Origin: Sphingomonas donggukensis
GTDB taxonomy: Bacteria > Pseudomonadota > Alphaproteobacteria > Sphingomonadales > Sphingomonadaceae
NCBI RefSeq assembly: GCF_023674425.1
Contig: NZ_CP098401.1
Coordinates: forward strand, 1,426,001-1,490,000
Length of the DNA stretch: 64,000 nucleotides
Direction: 5' to 3'
Each line of letters begins with the position of its first letter. Position 1 is the first letter of the stretch. Below the pieces are notes generated by a model, which saw only the letters and a program-made list of their open reading frames with translations, was not told the origin of the DNA and did not search any database. The position numbers were made by a program, and so were the translations under genes. This document shows positions 1 through 11,143 of the stretch, piece by piece.

Positions 1-2181
1 CCGCGGCGCGATGACGGCGCCCAGCGTGTAGGTCGTGGCGCGCTCGACGTCGAGGTTCGGGTTGCCCGAAGTCGTGACGTTGATCTGGTTCGACGACGGC
101 TGCGAAATGCCGCCGTACGTGCCGGCCGGAGCGCCCGTGCCCTCGCACAACGTGCGCGAAGCGGTCGGTGCGGCGCCGGCGCACGGATCGACGAGCAGGT
201 TGGAAAGGCCCTGCACCGGCGACTGGAACAGTTCCTGGATGTTCGGCGAGCGAACCGCCTTCTGGTACATGCCGCGGAACTTGAAGCCCTGGATCGGCTC
301 GATCGTGCCGCCGGCCTTCCACGTGGTGCTGCCGCCCGTCGTCGAATAGTCGGAATAGCGGACGCCTGCCTCGATCGAGGCGCGATACAGAAAATTGTCC
401 TCGATCAGCGGAATGATGATCTCGCCGAACGCTTCCCGCACGTCGTAGGTGCCGAAGTCCGGCGGGGTGCGTGCGCCGGTGCCGAGCACTTCGCCCTGGA
501 TCTGCGACGGCGCGTCAGGCGTCGCCGATGCGGTCAGCTTGCGGTATTCCGCACCGATCGAGAACGCGATCGGCGAGTTGGCAAACGGGCTCGTCAGGTT
601 GAAAAGATCGCCGTTGATCGAGCCGGTGATGACCTTCTGCGATACGAGACGGCGGATTTGCGCGTCGAGGTCGATGAAGGCGATCTGGTCCGGGGTGATC
701 GAGCCGTTGGCGCCGAACACGTTCAGCGGAACGCAGCCGTTGGCCGTGTTCGAGCAGACCAGCTGGCCGGCGGCGTTGCGATAGGCGAGCAGCGCCTGCT
801 GCACCTTCGACGACGAACCCCAGTTGATGCGCGCCTGGTTCTGGTTGGTCTCGCCGTACTGCGCCGAGACGTCGAACTTCAGACCTTCCACGATGTCGCC
901 GCGGATGCCGGCCTGGACCTGGAACATCGTCGATTCGATCGGGTTGCCGCGCGGACCGTATTCGGCGAAGCGCCGCGACGGGATCACGCGCACGGTGCGC
1001 GCCGTGCCGGTGTTGACCGCCGCCGCTGCGTTACAGTCGGCGACCGAGATGCCGTTGGCTGCGCACAGCTGGTTGCGGGCGGTGGTCGGCAGGTACGGGT
1101 TGTTGAGCGGCAGGTCGTAGGCGTTGCCGAACGTCCCCGACGAGGCCAGCGCCAGCTCGGCCTTGTTGCGCGTGAACATGCCGGTCGCATAGACCTCGAT
1201 GTTGTCCGCCACTTCGTAACGGCCCGACGCGTACACGTTGTACTGCTCGAGCGGCGTCAGGAAATAGGTGCCGAGGTTGGTGTTGAAGGTGTCCGCCTGC
1301 GTCGCCGCACGGAACGACCCCGTGGCCGGATCGATCACCGCGCCGAGGCCGGTGGTCGGCAGACCGTTCGGGTTGGTCGTCGTCGCCAGGCTCGACTGGA
1401 AGATCGCCGGAACCGAACCAGTGGACCCCAGGAACGTGCCGGTGCCCGAACCGATCGGGATTTCCGCGATCTTGCGGCTGGTGGCGAGCACCGCCTTGCG
1501 ATTGGCATAGCCGAGGCCGAGCACGACGTTGCCGCGACCGTCATCAAGGTTCGCGCCGACGAGCAGGTCGCCGCGGTACTGGACTGCGTCGCCGAGTTCG
1601 GAAACGCGGTAATTGCCCGAAGCCTGGATGCCCGAGAAGTTGCGCTTCGTGATGAAGTTCACCACGCCAGCGACAGCGTCGGCGCCGTAAACCGACGAAG
1701 CGCCGCCCGTCACGACGTCGACGCGCTCGACCAGGCCGGTCGGGATGACGTTCAGATCGACCACGCCGTCCAGGCCGAACGGCACGATACGACGACCGTC
1801 GAGGATGACGAGCGTGCGGTTCGCGCCGATGCCGCGCAGATCGACCGCGGCCGAGCCGTCCGAGCCGTTGTTGACTGCCGGGCCGAGGTTCGGGCGGACC
1901 GACGGAAGCTCGCGGAGCAGGTCTTCGGCCGTGTTCGGCTGGCGCAGCGCGATTTCCTCGCTGCCGATCACATTGACCGGGCTGGCGACTTCCAGGTCGG
2001 GACGCGCGATGCGCGAACCGGTGATGACAATGTCTTCACCGACCTGCGCCTCAGGCGCCTGCTGTGCGTCGGGAGCGGTCTCGGTCGCTTCCGCAACCTG
2101 GGCATAGGCCGGCGTCGACAGCGCGGCTGCCGAAATCAGCAACGTCGACGCCAGCAGGCGGCGGCGGATATATGGCTTCAT
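1..2181 (-). CDS. TonB-dependent receptor, 3' end beyond window
   Basis: Outer-membrane receptor that imports a large substrate using TonB energy. The first 727 codons are visible. A signal peptide ends near residue 28 (TPAYAQ). A short linker then leads to the TonB-box-like stretch DIVITGSRI and the plug domain, with LRGIGANRTLVILDGRR and GGASSVYGADAVAGVVNF, followed by beta-barrel sequence. The frame is still open at base 1, inside a typical late-barrel segment (NLDVERATTYTLG), so roughly the last 100-250 residues are missing. The substrate cannot be told; this type, with an extended N-terminal linker and a GASSVYG plug, is abundant in sphingomonads. It is transcribed away from the 2416 gene. 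Confidence 0.93.
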   Translation of the reverse strand, partial: MKPYIRRRLLASTLLISAAALSTPAYAQVAEATETAPDAQQAPEAQVGEDIVITGSRIARPDLEVASPVNVIGSEEIALRQPNTAEDLLRELPSVRPNLGPAVNNGSDGSAAVDLRGIGANRTLVILDGRRIVPFGLDGVVDLNVIPTGLVERVDVVTGGASSVYGADAVAGVVNFITKRNFSGIQASGNYRVSELGDAVQYRGDLLVGANLDDGRGNVVLGLGYANRKAVLATSRKIAEIPIGSGTGTFLGSTGSVPAIFQSSLATTTNPNGLPTTGLGAVIDPATGSFRAATQADTFNTNLGTYFLTPLEQYNVYASGRYEVADNIEVYATGMFTRNKAELALASSGTFGNAYDLPLNNPYLPTTARNQLCAANGISVADCNAAAAVNTGTARTVRVIPSRRFAEYGPRGNPIESTMFQVQAGIRGDIVEGLKFDVSAQYGETNQNQARINWGSSSKVQQALLAYRNAAGQLVCSNTANGCVPLNVFGANGSITPDQIAFIDLDAQIRRLVSQKVITGSINGDLFNLTSPFANSPIAFSIGAEYRKLTASATPDAPSQIQGEVLGTGARTPPDFGTYDVREAFGEIIIPLIEDNFLYRASIEAGVRYSDYSTTGGSTTWKAGGTIEPIQGFKFRGMYQKAVRSPNIQELFQSPVQGLSNLLVDPCAGAAPTASRTLCEGTGAPAGTYGGISQPSSNQINVTTSGNPNLDVERATTYTLGAVIAPR

Positions 2182-2415
2182 CAGTTTGGTCCCCACAAAT
2201 ACCGCCCCCCAAGGCGGCACAATGCGCATGGTGTTCCACCACGCTCCCCCTTATCGTCCCTTTGAACGCCCCGGTGCGCAACGCTAGAATTGGAACGTCG
2301 AGCCGATTGCAATTGAGCTGTTGCGTCGCCGCAACATGGGACTCTAACCGCAATATTTTCATAATCTTACTTATGCTGAAACAGTAGCTAGCAAATCAAA
2401 ACTCGGGAGCAAGAC
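2182..2415. promoter_or_regulatory. Divergent intergenic region, TonB receptor / exported protein
   Basis: This 234-bp region separates two divergent genes and must hold both promoters. Bases about 2335-2400 are clearly AT-richer than their surroundings and sit directly in front of the 2416 gene. The side facing the receptor is a longer GC-rich leader. I could not assign -35/-10 boxes or an operator with confidence. Confidence 0.45.
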
Positions 2416-2943
2416 ATGCAGTTGAGTGTCGGAACATTGCTGATGGCCATGATCGGCGCCACAGCGGCACCGCAAACGTCAACGCGCGATGGCGCACCGT
2501 CGCATGTCGACAGGATCGCCGCCTGCCTGGAGATCGCCGACAACACGCGGCGCCTGGAGTGTTTCGACGCGGCGGGCCGCGCGCTGGTCGATGCCACGCG
2601 CCGGCGCGAGATAGTGATGGTCGACAAGGACGAGGTGAAATCGACGCGCCGGTCGCTGTTCGGTTTCCAGCTGCCGCGGATCGGGCTGTTCGGAAAAGGC
2701 GGACCCGACAAGGGCGACGAGATCGATACCATCGAGGCGAAGATCACGAATGTCTCGACGCTGGGCTACGGCAAATACGGCTTCACGATCGAGGGCGGGG
2801 CGCGCTGGGCGACGACCGAGGCCTGGGTCGGCAGCCTGCCGCCCGTGGCGGGCCAGGTCATGACGATCCGCAAGGCGGCGCTCGGCAGCTATTTCGTCAA
2901 GATCGGCAAGGGCAAGGGCATCCGCGCCATGCGCACCGGCTGA
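2416..2943 (+). CDS. Small exported protein of unknown function
   Basis: A 175-residue protein. The N-terminus is short and weakly hydrophobic (MQLSVGTLLMAMIGATAAPQ) and looks like a signal peptide. Residues about 34-55 (CLEIADNTRRLECFDAAG) resemble the paired-cysteine N-terminal segment seen in periplasmic VasI-like and related small proteins (known pattern, not proof of function). The C-terminal half is predicted beta-rich with many Gly and aromatic residues (YGKYGFTIEGG) and may bind a ligand. The start is supported by GGGAGC about 6 bases upstream. It stands alone between a TonB receptor and the cys operon, tail-to-tail with cysQ three bases away. Confidence 0.75.
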   Translation: MQLSVGTLLMAMIGATAAPQTSTRDGAPSHVDRIAACLEIADNTRRLECFDAAGRALVDATRRREIVMVDKDEVKSTRRSLFGFQLPRIGLFGKGGPDKGDEIDTIEAKITNVSTLGYGKYGFTIEGGARWATTEAWVGSLPPVAGQVMTIRKAALGSYFVKIGKGKGIRAMRTG

Positions 2944-2946
2944 GCC

Positions 2947-3681
2947 CTACCCCTCGCCACCCTCCGCCAGCACCGCGAGGATCGTCCCCGCCACCGCCGG
3001 CGAGCAGATCAGGAGGTCGGGCAGCCATGTTTCGCGGCGGTTGTAGGTGAGCGGCGTGCCGTCCAGCCGCGAGACGTGGAGGCCGGCGGCGAGCGCGACG
3101 GCGGCGGGGGCGCAGTTGTCCCAAGCGTATTGGCCGCCGGCGTGGATGTAGATGTCGGCCTCCCCCATCACCACCGCCATCGCCTTTGCGCCTGCCGAGC
3201 CCATCGGCACGAGTTCGCCGCCAAGCCGTTCGGCAAGCAGGACCGCTTCCGCCGGCGGGCGGGTGCGGCTGACGACAATGCGCGGGGGCACGCGCGCGGG
3301 CGGCGCGGCGGCACAGGCTTCGGTGTCGAAGACGAGGCCGCGCGCGGGCAGCGCGACCGCGCCGGCGGCGGGCACGCCATCGATGCTCAAGCCCACATGC
3401 ACCGCCCAGTCGCCGCGGCCCGCGGCATATTCGGCGGTCCCGTCGAGCGGATCGACCACCCAGCAGCGCCGTGCAGAGCAGCGCGCCGGATCGTCCTCCG
3501 ATTCCTCGGACAGGATGAACTCGCCGGGCCGGGCCGCGCGCAGCCGGTCGAGGATCAGCGTGTTGGCCGCGCGGTCGCCCGCGTCGCCCAGCGCCCGCCC
3601 GGTGGCGCCCGAATGGCGGATCGAGAGCAGCAGTCGCCCCGCCTCCTCCGCGATCGACCGGGCGAGCGCGGCGTCGGTCAT
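2947..3681 (-). CDS. cysQ: 3'(2'),5'-bisphosphate nucleotidase CysQ
   Basis: Hydrolyses PAP (adenosine 3',5'-bisphosphate) to AMP, removing the inhibitory by-product of sulfate assimilation. The inositol-monophosphatase fold is recognisable: LSEESEDD (metal site), [12 protein letters not shown] (the DPxDGT metal-binding signature) and [14 protein letters not shown] (the WD motif near the C-terminus). I chose ATG 3681 because it overlaps the cysNC stop as ATGA; an in-frame ATG at 3696 would add five residues inside cysNC. The product is 244 residues, normal for CysQ. Last gene of a cysD-cysNC-cysQ operon, which fits the role. A general inositol phosphatase is less likely given the neighbours. 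Confidence 0.9.
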   Translation of the reverse strand: MTDAALARSIAEEAGRLLLSIRHSGATGRALGDAGDRAANTLILDRLRAARPGEFILSEESEDDPARCSARRCWVVDPLDGTAEYAAGRGDWAVHVGLSIDGVPAAGAVALPARGLVFDTEACAAAPPARVPPRIVVSRTRPPAEAVLLAERLGGELVPMGSAGAKAMAVVMGEADIYIHAGGQYAWDNCAPAAVALAAGLHVSRLDGTPLTYNRRETWLPDLLICSPAVAGTILAVLAEGGEG

Positions 3682-5597
3682 ATGACGGGCATCCACATGC
3701 CGACGATGCGGTCGACGATCAGCTCGGCGGCATCCTCCGCCGACATGCGCTGGGTGTCGATGCGGATGTCGGGGTGTTCGGGGGGCTCATAGGGGCTGGA
3801 GATGCCGGTGAAGTTCGCGATCTCACCGCTGCGGGCCTTGGCGTAGAGCCCCTTTTCGTCGCGTGCCTCGGCCACGGCGAGCGGCGTGTCGATGAACACC
3901 TCGACGAATTCGCCCTCCGGCAGCATCGCCCGCACCAGCTCGCGTTCGGCGCGGAACGGCGAGATGAAGGCGGTGAGCACGATCAGCCCGGCGTCGGTCA
4001 TCAGCCGCGCGACCTCCCCCACTCGGCGGATATTCTCGATCCGGTCGGCGTCGCTGAAGCCCAGGTCGCGGTTCAATCCGTGGCGGACGTTGTCGCCGTC
4101 GAGCAGGAAGCTGTGTCGGCCGAGCGCGTGCAACTTCTTTTCGACCAGATTGGCGATGGTGGACTTGCCCGAGCCCGACAGGCCGGTGAACCAGAGCAGC
4201 TTCGGCGCCTGCCCCTTCTGCGCGGCATGTGCCTCGCGCGTGATCTCGATCGCCTGCCAGTGGACGTTCTGGCTGCGGCGCAGCGCATGCTCGATCATGC
4301 CCGCAGCGACGGTTGCGTTGGTCAGCTTGTCGATCAGGATGAACCCGCCGAGCACGCGGCTGTCGGCATAGGGCGCGAAGGGGATCGGGCGATCGGCCTG
4401 AACGTCGGCGACGCCGATGTCGTTCAGGCCGAGCGTCTTGACCGACAGATGCTGGAGCGTGTTGACGTCGATCGCATATTCGGGCGCGCGGACGCTGGCG
4501 CTGACCGTGGTCGCGCCCGATTTCAGCCAGTACCCGCGACCCGGCAGCAGCGGGGTTTCGTCCATCCAGACGATGGTCGCGGCGAACTGGTCGGCGACCA
4601 CGGGCGGGTCGTCCGCGGCGGCGATGACGTCGCCGCGCGAGCAATCGACCTCGTCCGTCAGGGTCAGCGTCACGGCCTGCCCCGCCACCGCGACGTCGAG
4701 ATCGCCGCCCTGCGTGACGATGCGCGCGACATGGCTGGTGCGGCCCGAGGGCACGATCCGCACGCGGTCGCCGGGGCGGACGCTGCCCCCGGCGACGGTG
4801 CCGGCGAAACCGCGGAAGTCCAGATTGGGGCGATTGACCCACTGCACCGGCATCGCGAACGCCGCGGGCGAGGCGTCGTCGCTGTCGATCGACACGGTTT
4901 CGAGGTGGTCGAGCAAAGTCGGCCCATCATGCCACGGTGTGTTCGCGGACCGCGACGCGATATTGTCGCCGCCCAGCCCCGAAATCGGGATCGCGACCGC
5001 CTGCCCCATCCCGATCGAGGTGCCGAACGCGGCGAAATCGGCGACGATTGCATCGTAGGCAGATTGGTCCCAGCCGATCAGGTCCATCTTGTTCACCGCC
5101 AGCACGATGTGGCGGATGCCGAGCAGGTGGGCGAGGAAGCCGTGGCGACGCGTCTGGGTCAGCACCCCCTTGCGGGCATCGACCAGGATGACGGCGAGGT
5201 CGGCGGTCGAGGCGCCGGTGACCATGTTGCGGGTATATTGTTCGTGGCCGGGCGTGTCAGCGACGATGAACTTGCGCCGATCGGTCGCGAAGAAGCGGTA
5301 GGCGACGTCGATGGTGATGCCCTGCTCGCGCTCGGCGGCAAGGCCATCGACCAGCAGCGCGAAGTCGATGTTCGCGCCCTGCGTGCCGACTCTTTTCGAA
5401 TCCGCCTCGAGGCTGGAGAGCTGGTCGTCGAAGATCGCGCGGGCATCGTACAGCAGCCGCCCGATCAGCGTCGACTTGCCGTCGTCGACCGAGCCGCAGG
5501 TCAGGAACCGCAGCAGCGACTTTTCCTGATGCCGCGCGAGATAGGCGTCGATGTCGGTCGCGATCAGCGCGTCGGGGCGGTAGGCGTGGCGGGTCAT
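3678..5597 (-). CDS. cysNC: Bifunctional sulfate adenylyltransferase subunit 1 / APS kinase (CysNC)
   Basis: Fusion of the GTPase subunit of ATP sulfurylase with adenylylsulfate kinase. With CysD it makes APS and then PAPS. The N-terminal GTPase part has G1 GSVDDGKST (residues about 35-43), G3 [12 protein letters not shown] and G4 NKMD, followed by EF-Tu-like beta domains. The C-terminal kinase has P-loop GLSGSGKST (about 468-476) and [15 protein letters not shown] 5597 gives 639 residues, usual for this fusion; an upstream in-frame start at 5654 would add 19 Arg-rich residues that do not resemble CysN. It overlaps cysQ by 4 bp downstream. The 148-bp gap to cysD is longer than usual in this operon type. 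Confidence 0.95.
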   Translation of the reverse strand: MTRHAYRPDALIATDIDAYLARHQEKSLLRFLTCGSVDDGKSTLIGRLLYDARAIFDDQLSSLEADSKRVGTQGANIDFALLVDGLAAEREQGITIDVAYRFFATDRRKFIVADTPGHEQYTRNMVTGASTADLAVILVDARKGVLTQTRRHGFLAHLLGIRHIVLAVNKMDLIGWDQSAYDAIVADFAAFGTSIGMGQAVAIPISGLGGDNIASRSANTPWHDGPTLLDHLETVSIDSDDASPAAFAMPVQWVNRPNLDFRGFAGTVAGGSVRPGDRVRIVPSGRTSHVARIVTQGGDLDVAVAGQAVTLTLTDEVDCSRGDVIAAADDPPVVADQFAATIVWMDETPLLPGRGYWLKSGATTVSASVRAPEYAIDVNTLQHLSVKTLGLNDIGVADVQADRPIPFAPYADSRVLGGFILIDKLTNATVAAGMIEHALRRSQNVHWQAIEITREAHAAQKGQAPKLLWFTGLSGSGKSTIANLVEKKLHALGRHSFLLDGDNVRHGLNRDLGFSDADRIENIRRVGEVARLMTDAGLIVLTAFISPFRAERELVRAMLPEGEFVEVFIDTPLAVAEARDEKGLYAKARSGEIANFTGISSPYEPPEHPDIRIDTQRMSAEDAAELIVDRIVGMWMPVI

Positions 5598-5695
5598 CGG
5601 GCGATGCCCTGCGCAGGGAAAGCGCCGCCGCCGAATTTCTCGAAGTTCGTCCACAGGCGTGTTGTAAAACGCGTGAAGTTGCGACCGTCCGTCAT
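5594..5695 (-). CDS. Possible 33-codon ORF coupled to cysNC
   Basis: An ATG at 5695 opens a 33-codon frame (begins [15 protein letters not shown], ends FPAQGIAR). Its TGA overlaps the cysNC ATG as ATGA, the same coupling used elsewhere in this operon. It fills most of the unusual gap between cysD and cysNC. No good Shine-Dalgarno sequence is visible upstream, and the peptide matches nothing I recognise. It could be a leader peptide that hands ribosomes to cysNC, or an accidental frame in the mRNA gap. Confidence 0.3.
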   Translation of the reverse strand: MTDGRNFTRFTTRLWTNFEKFGGGAFPAQGIAR

Positions 5696-5745
5696 GGCGC
5701 GGACGTTAGGGGCGCGGGCGTGTGTAGGACAGGCGCGGGGCGGCA

Positions 5746-6645
5746 TCAGAAATAGCCCTCCGCCTTCTTCTTCTCCATGCTGGCCGACTGGTCGTGGTCG
5801 ATAGCGCGGCCCTGGCGCTCGCTGGTGGTGGCGAGCAGCATTTCCTGGATCACGGCGCCGAGCGTCGTCGCCTCGCTCTCGACCGCACCGGTCAGCGGGT
5901 AGCAGCCGAGCGTGCGGAAGCGGATCGAGCGATGGACCGGGACTTCGCCCGGGGCGAGGCGGAAGCGGTCGTCGTCGACCATCAGGATCATGCCGTCGCG
6001 CTCGACCGTCGGGCGCGGGGCGGCGAAATAGAGGGGCACGATCTCGATCCCCTCGCGCAGAATGTACTGCCAGATGTCGAGCTCGGTCCAGTTGCTCAAG
6101 GGGAAGACGCGGATGCTCTCTCCCTTCGCCTTGCGGGCGTTGTAGAGCTGCCACAGCTCGGGGCGCTGCGCCTTGGGATCCCAGCGGTGGGTGGCCGAGC
6201 GGAAACTGAACACGCGTTCCTTGGCGCGGCTCTTCTCCTCGTCGCGGCGCGCGCCGCCGAACGCCGCATCGAAGCCGTGGAGGTCGAGCGCCTGCTTCAG
6301 CCCCTCGGTCTTCCAGAGGTCGGTGTGGAGCGCGCCGTGATCGAACGGATTGATCCCGCGCGCCTCCGCGTCCGGGTTGCGGTGGACGAGCAGCTCCATC
6401 CCCGCCGCCGCTGCGGCGCGGGCGCGCAGCTCGTACATCGCGCGGAATTTCCAAGTGGTGTCGACGTGGAGCAGCGGGAACGGCGGCGGCGCGGGGAAGA
6501 ACGCCTTGCGCGCCAGATGCAGCATGACCGCCGAATCCTTGCCGATTGAATAGAGCATCACCGGGCGCTCGGCCTCTGCCACCACTTCGCGCAGGATGTG
6601 GATCGATTCGGCTTCGAGCGCGTCGAGGTGGGTCGGGCGGGACAT
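5746..6645 (-). CDS. cysD: Sulfate adenylyltransferase subunit 2 (CysD)
   Basis: Catalytic ATP-pyrophosphatase subunit of ATP sulfurylase: sulfate + ATP gives APS + PPi, driven by CysN GTP hydrolysis. The PP-loop variant [17 protein letters not shown] is near residues 33-49, and other family motifs follow: [38 protein letters not shown] and [12 protein letters not shown]. The C-terminus EKKKAEGYF is the typical CysD end. 299 residues is normal length. It is the first gene of cysD-cysNC-cysQ, so the operon promoter should lie in 6646-6718 or within the end of the gene upstream. Confidence 0.96.
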   Translation of the reverse strand: MSRPTHLDALEAESIHILREVVAEAERPVMLYSIGKDSAVMLHLARKAFFPAPPPFPLLHVDTTWKFRAMYELRARAAAAAGMELLVHRNPDAEARGINPFDHGALHTDLWKTEGLKQALDLHGFDAAFGGARRDEEKSRAKERVFSFRSATHRWDPKAQRPELWQLYNARKAKGESIRVFPLSNWTELDIWQYILREGIEIVPLYFAAPRPTVERDGMILMVDDDRFRLAPGEVPVHRSIRFRTLGCYPLTGAVESEATTLGAVIQEMLLATTSERQGRAIDHDQSASMEKKKAEGYF

Positions 6646-6718
6646 GGTGGCGCCTATCTAGGCGGAAACCACCCGTGCGCCGCAAACAATTGCTTGGCGC
6701 GGACGTAGCGGTGGTGGC

Positions 6719-6748
6719 GGGGCCTGCCGGTCGGCGCCGGCAGGCCCC
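6719..6748 (-). terminator. Perfect 12-bp-stem hairpin between secreted-protein gene and cysD
   Basis: Arms 6719-6730 and 6737-6748 are perfect reverse complements around a 6-base loop, eight bases after the stop of the 6756-7406 gene. There is no T-run after it on the minus strand, so it is a terminator-like or mRNA-stabilising hairpin, not a textbook intrinsic terminator. Confidence 0.5.
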
Positions 6749-6755
6749 GCGATCC

Positions 6756-7406
6756 TCACTTCTTGATCGTCGTGGTCGTCGAAACCGGTACGGCTGCGGC
6801 GGGCGCCGCGGTCACGACCGGTGTCGCCGCCGGAGCTGCCAGCGGGGCCGCCGCGGCGAAGGTTACCGGCAGATCCTCGTCCAGGAAGGCGCCGACCGGG
6901 GCGCCGAGCGGGATCTTGGCGCTGGTCCCGGTCATGAAGAAACCGGCGGGCAGAAACACAATGGCCGACACCGCGGCAGCACCGACGCCGCCGGCCTTGC
7001 CCTTGTCGTCGAAGCCGCCGGTCAGGCGGATCTGGCGCCCGTTGACGCGGGCGAATAGCACGCGGGCGTTGATGCGCCCGGACTTGCCCCACATGCCCTT
7101 GTTGCGGACGTCGGTGATCTCACCGGTCGCGGGACTGCCCGCGGGGATGACGACGGTGCTGCCGATCATGACCGGTTCGGCAACCTCGAGCTGGACGCGC
7201 TGGCCGATGCGCAGCTTCTTGCCCTCGGTCGTCAGCGGCTCGGCGGTCTTCAGCGCGATCGGCGTTCCGGCGCGCAGCATGGTCTCGGTCGATGCGGCGA
7301 TGGTCGCCGTTGCGGGCACGGGCGCCGGCGCCGGCGCGGTCTGGGCGCAGACTGCGGCAGGCGCGAGTGCCGACGCGCACGCGAGCGCGATCAGATAGGT
7401 CCTCAT
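6756..7406 (-). CDS. Secreted Ala/Pro/Thr-rich protein of unknown function
   Basis: 216 residues from ATG 7406; a 15-residue upstream extension to 7451 would hide the signal peptide and is rejected. The N-terminus MRTYLIALACASALAPAAVCAQ is a clear Sec signal. The core (residues about 50-165) contains IGQRVQLEVAEPVMIGSTVVIPAG and GEITDVRNKGMWGKSGRINAR, a beta-rich layout like periplasmic proteins that limit surface properties. A hydrophobic AVSAIVFLPAGFFMTG stretch follows. The last 50 residues are low-complexity Ala/Pro/Val/Thr ending TTTTIKK. I recognise no defined family. It is transcribed in the same direction as cysD but separated by a strong hairpin. Confidence 0.75.
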   Translation of the reverse strand: MRTYLIALACASALAPAAVCAQTAPAPAPVPATATIAASTETMLRAGTPIALKTAEPLTTEGKKLRIGQRVQLEVAEPVMIGSTVVIPAGSPATGEITDVRNKGMWGKSGRINARVLFARVNGRQIRLTGGFDDKGKAGGVGAAAVSAIVFLPAGFFMTGTSAKIPLGAPVGAFLDEDLPVTFAAAAPLAAPAATPVVTAAPAAAVPVSTTTTIKK

Positions 7407-7566
7407 GATATCCCCCTCCGCGGCCGCCCCCCTGGCCGACCGCACCGGCAATCTCGAAGACTATCCGGTGCGAAGTCAAGCCCCTGCACGCCATTGCCAC
7501 CGAAGCGGTCGGACTTTCCGGTGCATCCGGACGGGGTCGCAATCGCTTACCGCAGGCGGCGCGACC

Positions 7567-9390
<1,824 letters not shown>

Positions 9391-9414
9391 GTACGCTAAT
9401 TCCTGTCAGGCCGC

Positions 9415-9726
9415 TCAGCGCGGGAAATTGGTGTCGACGAAGGTGCGGGTAAATTCCGCAGGGTCGGGTTCGCGACCGTGGGCGGCGACGAAGCGCGGGC
9501 GCCCCTTGTCCCACACTTCGCGGACCGCGCCGGCCATGCCCGCCGGGAATTTCATCTGGGTGGCGACGACGTCGCGCCAGCGCCCGGTGGTGCCGAACGT
9601 CTCGGCGAACTTCGGCTCCATCGCGGTCAGCGCGGCCTCCTGATCGGCGGGGAGGTGACCGATCGCGTCGAGGATGTAGCTGTCGAGCAGCCGCAGGAAC
9701 GGCTTGCCGTCGTACCGGTCGCTCAT
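9415..9726 (-). CDS. Small conserved-looking protein between glmU and glmS
   Basis: A 103-residue protein, mostly helical, with no signal peptide or membrane segment. Its ATG at 9726 overlaps the glmU stop as ATGA, so it is translationally coupled to glmU. Recognisable segments are PFLRLLDSYILDAIGHLP and FPAGMAGAVREVWDKG. I do not recognise a named family. Its place between glmU and glmS suggests a link to amino-sugar supply, but that is only inferred from position. The frame has normal high-GC codon use and is very likely real. Confidence 0.8.
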   Translation of the reverse strand: MSDRYDGKPFLRLLDSYILDAIGHLPADQEAALTAMEPKFAETFGTTGRWRDVVATQMKFPAGMAGAVREVWDKGRPRFVAAHGREPDPAEFTRTFVDTNFPR

Positions 9727-11081
9727 TTGCCTGTCTTCTTCGCCAGCATGTTGTCGCGGAAGCGTTTGGCCCAGTTAGGGAGCGCGCGGTGTTCGCCGCG
9801 GGCGACGGCCAGCGCGTCGGGATCGACGTCGCGGGTGATGACCGATCCGGCACCGACGATCGCGCCGGGGCCGATGCTGACCGGAGCGACGAGCGCGCTA
9901 TTCGAGCCGATGAAGGCGCCCGCGCCGATCTTCGTACCGTATTTGAAGAAGCCGTCGTAATTGCAGGTAATCGTGCCCGCGCCGATGTTCGCGCCCGCCC
10001 CCACGTCGGCGTCGCCGATGTAGCTGAGGTGGTTGGCCTTCGCGCCCTTGCCGAGCACGGCCTTCTTCATCTCGACGAAGTTGCCGACCTTCGAACCTTC
10101 ACCCAGTACGGCGCCGGGGCGCAGGCGGGCGAACGGGCCGATCTCGGCACGCGATGCGATCGTGGCCCCCTCCAGATGGCTGAAGGCGTGGATGGTGACG
10201 CCGTCGGCGACGGTCACGCCGGGGCCGAAGACGACGTTGGGCTCGATGGTGACGTCGCGGCCGAGCACCGTGTCATGGGCGAACCAAACGGTGTCGGGGG
10301 CGATCAGCGTCGCGCCGTCGGCCATCGCCTGCGTGCGGCGGGCGTGTTGCCAGTCGGCCTCGACCGCGGCGAGTTCGGCGCGGCTGTTGATGCCCGCGAC
10401 TTCGGCGGCAGCGGTCTCGATCACCGCGGAGGGGCGACCGTCGGCATCGGCGAGCATGACGACGTCGGGCAGGTAATATTCGCCCGCGGCATTGGCGTTG
10501 CCGACGCGCGCGAGCAGGCCGAACAGATCCTCGCCCCGAACCGCGATCAGCCCGGAGTTGCAGAGATCGACCGCGCGCTCGGCATCGGTCGCGTCCTTGA
10601 ACTCCACCATTTTCGTGATGCGACCATCCGCGTCGGCTATGACGCGGCCATAGGCGCCGGGATCGGCGGGGCGGAAGCCGAGCACGACGGCGGCGGGCAG
10701 GTCGGCGGCGTGAAGCCGGTCGATCATCGCGCGCATCGTGGCCGCGCGGACCAGCGGGGCGTCGCCGTAGAGCACGATCACGTCGCCCGCGAAACCGCCC
10801 AAAGCCGCCTCGGCCTGGGCGACGGCGTGGCCGGTGCCGAGTTGCTCGGACTGGTGGACGATCTCCGCCCCCAGGGGCGCGACCGCCGCCTCGACCTGCT
10901 CACGGCGCGCGCCGACCACAACCATCGTGCGGGCGGGCGCGAGTTCGGCGACGCTGTCGATCAGGTGGAGCAGCATCGGGCGCCCGGCGATCGGGTGCAG
11001 CACCTTGTGCGTGTCGGATTTCATGCGCGTACCCTGGCCGGCAGCCAGGATGATCGCAGCGAGGGGGCGCGGTGTGGTCAC
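9723..11081 (-). CDS. glmU: Bifunctional GlcN-1-P acetyltransferase / GlcNAc-1-P uridyltransferase
   Basis: Makes UDP-GlcNAc in two steps. The N-terminal pyrophosphorylase domain shows LAAIILAAGQGTRMKSDTHK near the start, then LYGDAPLVR and NAAGEYYLPD. The C-terminal left-handed beta-helix (from about residue 250) has hexapeptide repeats such as IEPNVVFGPGVTVADG and the acetyltransferase stretch YIGDADVGAGANIGAGTITCNYDG. GTG 11081 gives 452 residues, the family length. The frame stays open further upstream to 11390, but that part is Arg/Pro-rich and antisense to gph, so it is not used. Divergent from gph across only 62 bp. Confidence 0.95.
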   Translation of the reverse strand: MTTPRPLAAIILAAGQGTRMKSDTHKVLHPIAGRPMLLHLIDSVAELAPARTMVVVGARREQVEAAVAPLGAEIVHQSEQLGTGHAVAQAEAALGGFAGDVIVLYGDAPLVRAATMRAMIDRLHAADLPAAVVLGFRPADPGAYGRVIADADGRITKMVEFKDATDAERAVDLCNSGLIAVRGEDLFGLLARVGNANAAGEYYLPDVVMLADADGRPSAVIETAAAEVAGINSRAELAAVEADWQHARRTQAMADGATLIAPDTVWFAHDTVLGRDVTIEPNVVFGPGVTVADGVTIHAFSHLEGATIASRAEIGPFARLRPGAVLGEGSKVGNFVEMKKAVLGKGAKANHLSYIGDADVGAGANIGAGTITCNYDGFFKYGTKIGAGAFIGSNSALVAPVSIGPGAIVGAGSVITRDVDPDALAVARGEHRALPNWAKRFRDNMLAKKTGK

Positions 11082-11143
11082 GCGCGCCGCACTGCCACGA
11101 ACGTCTTGCCAATTCCATAGCCGCGCGTGCAGGCATCGGCGCC

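Noticed and set aside
658-2265. Long plus-strand open frame opposite the first TonB receptor
   Set aside because: The product is Arg/Asp/Val-rich low-complexity sequence; the minus strand encodes a clear receptor. High GC content keeps antisense frames open.
3774-5804. 676-codon plus-strand frame opposite cysNC
   Set aside because: Antisense of a well-conserved enzyme, with repetitive Gly/Arg/Val/Asp composition and no motif.
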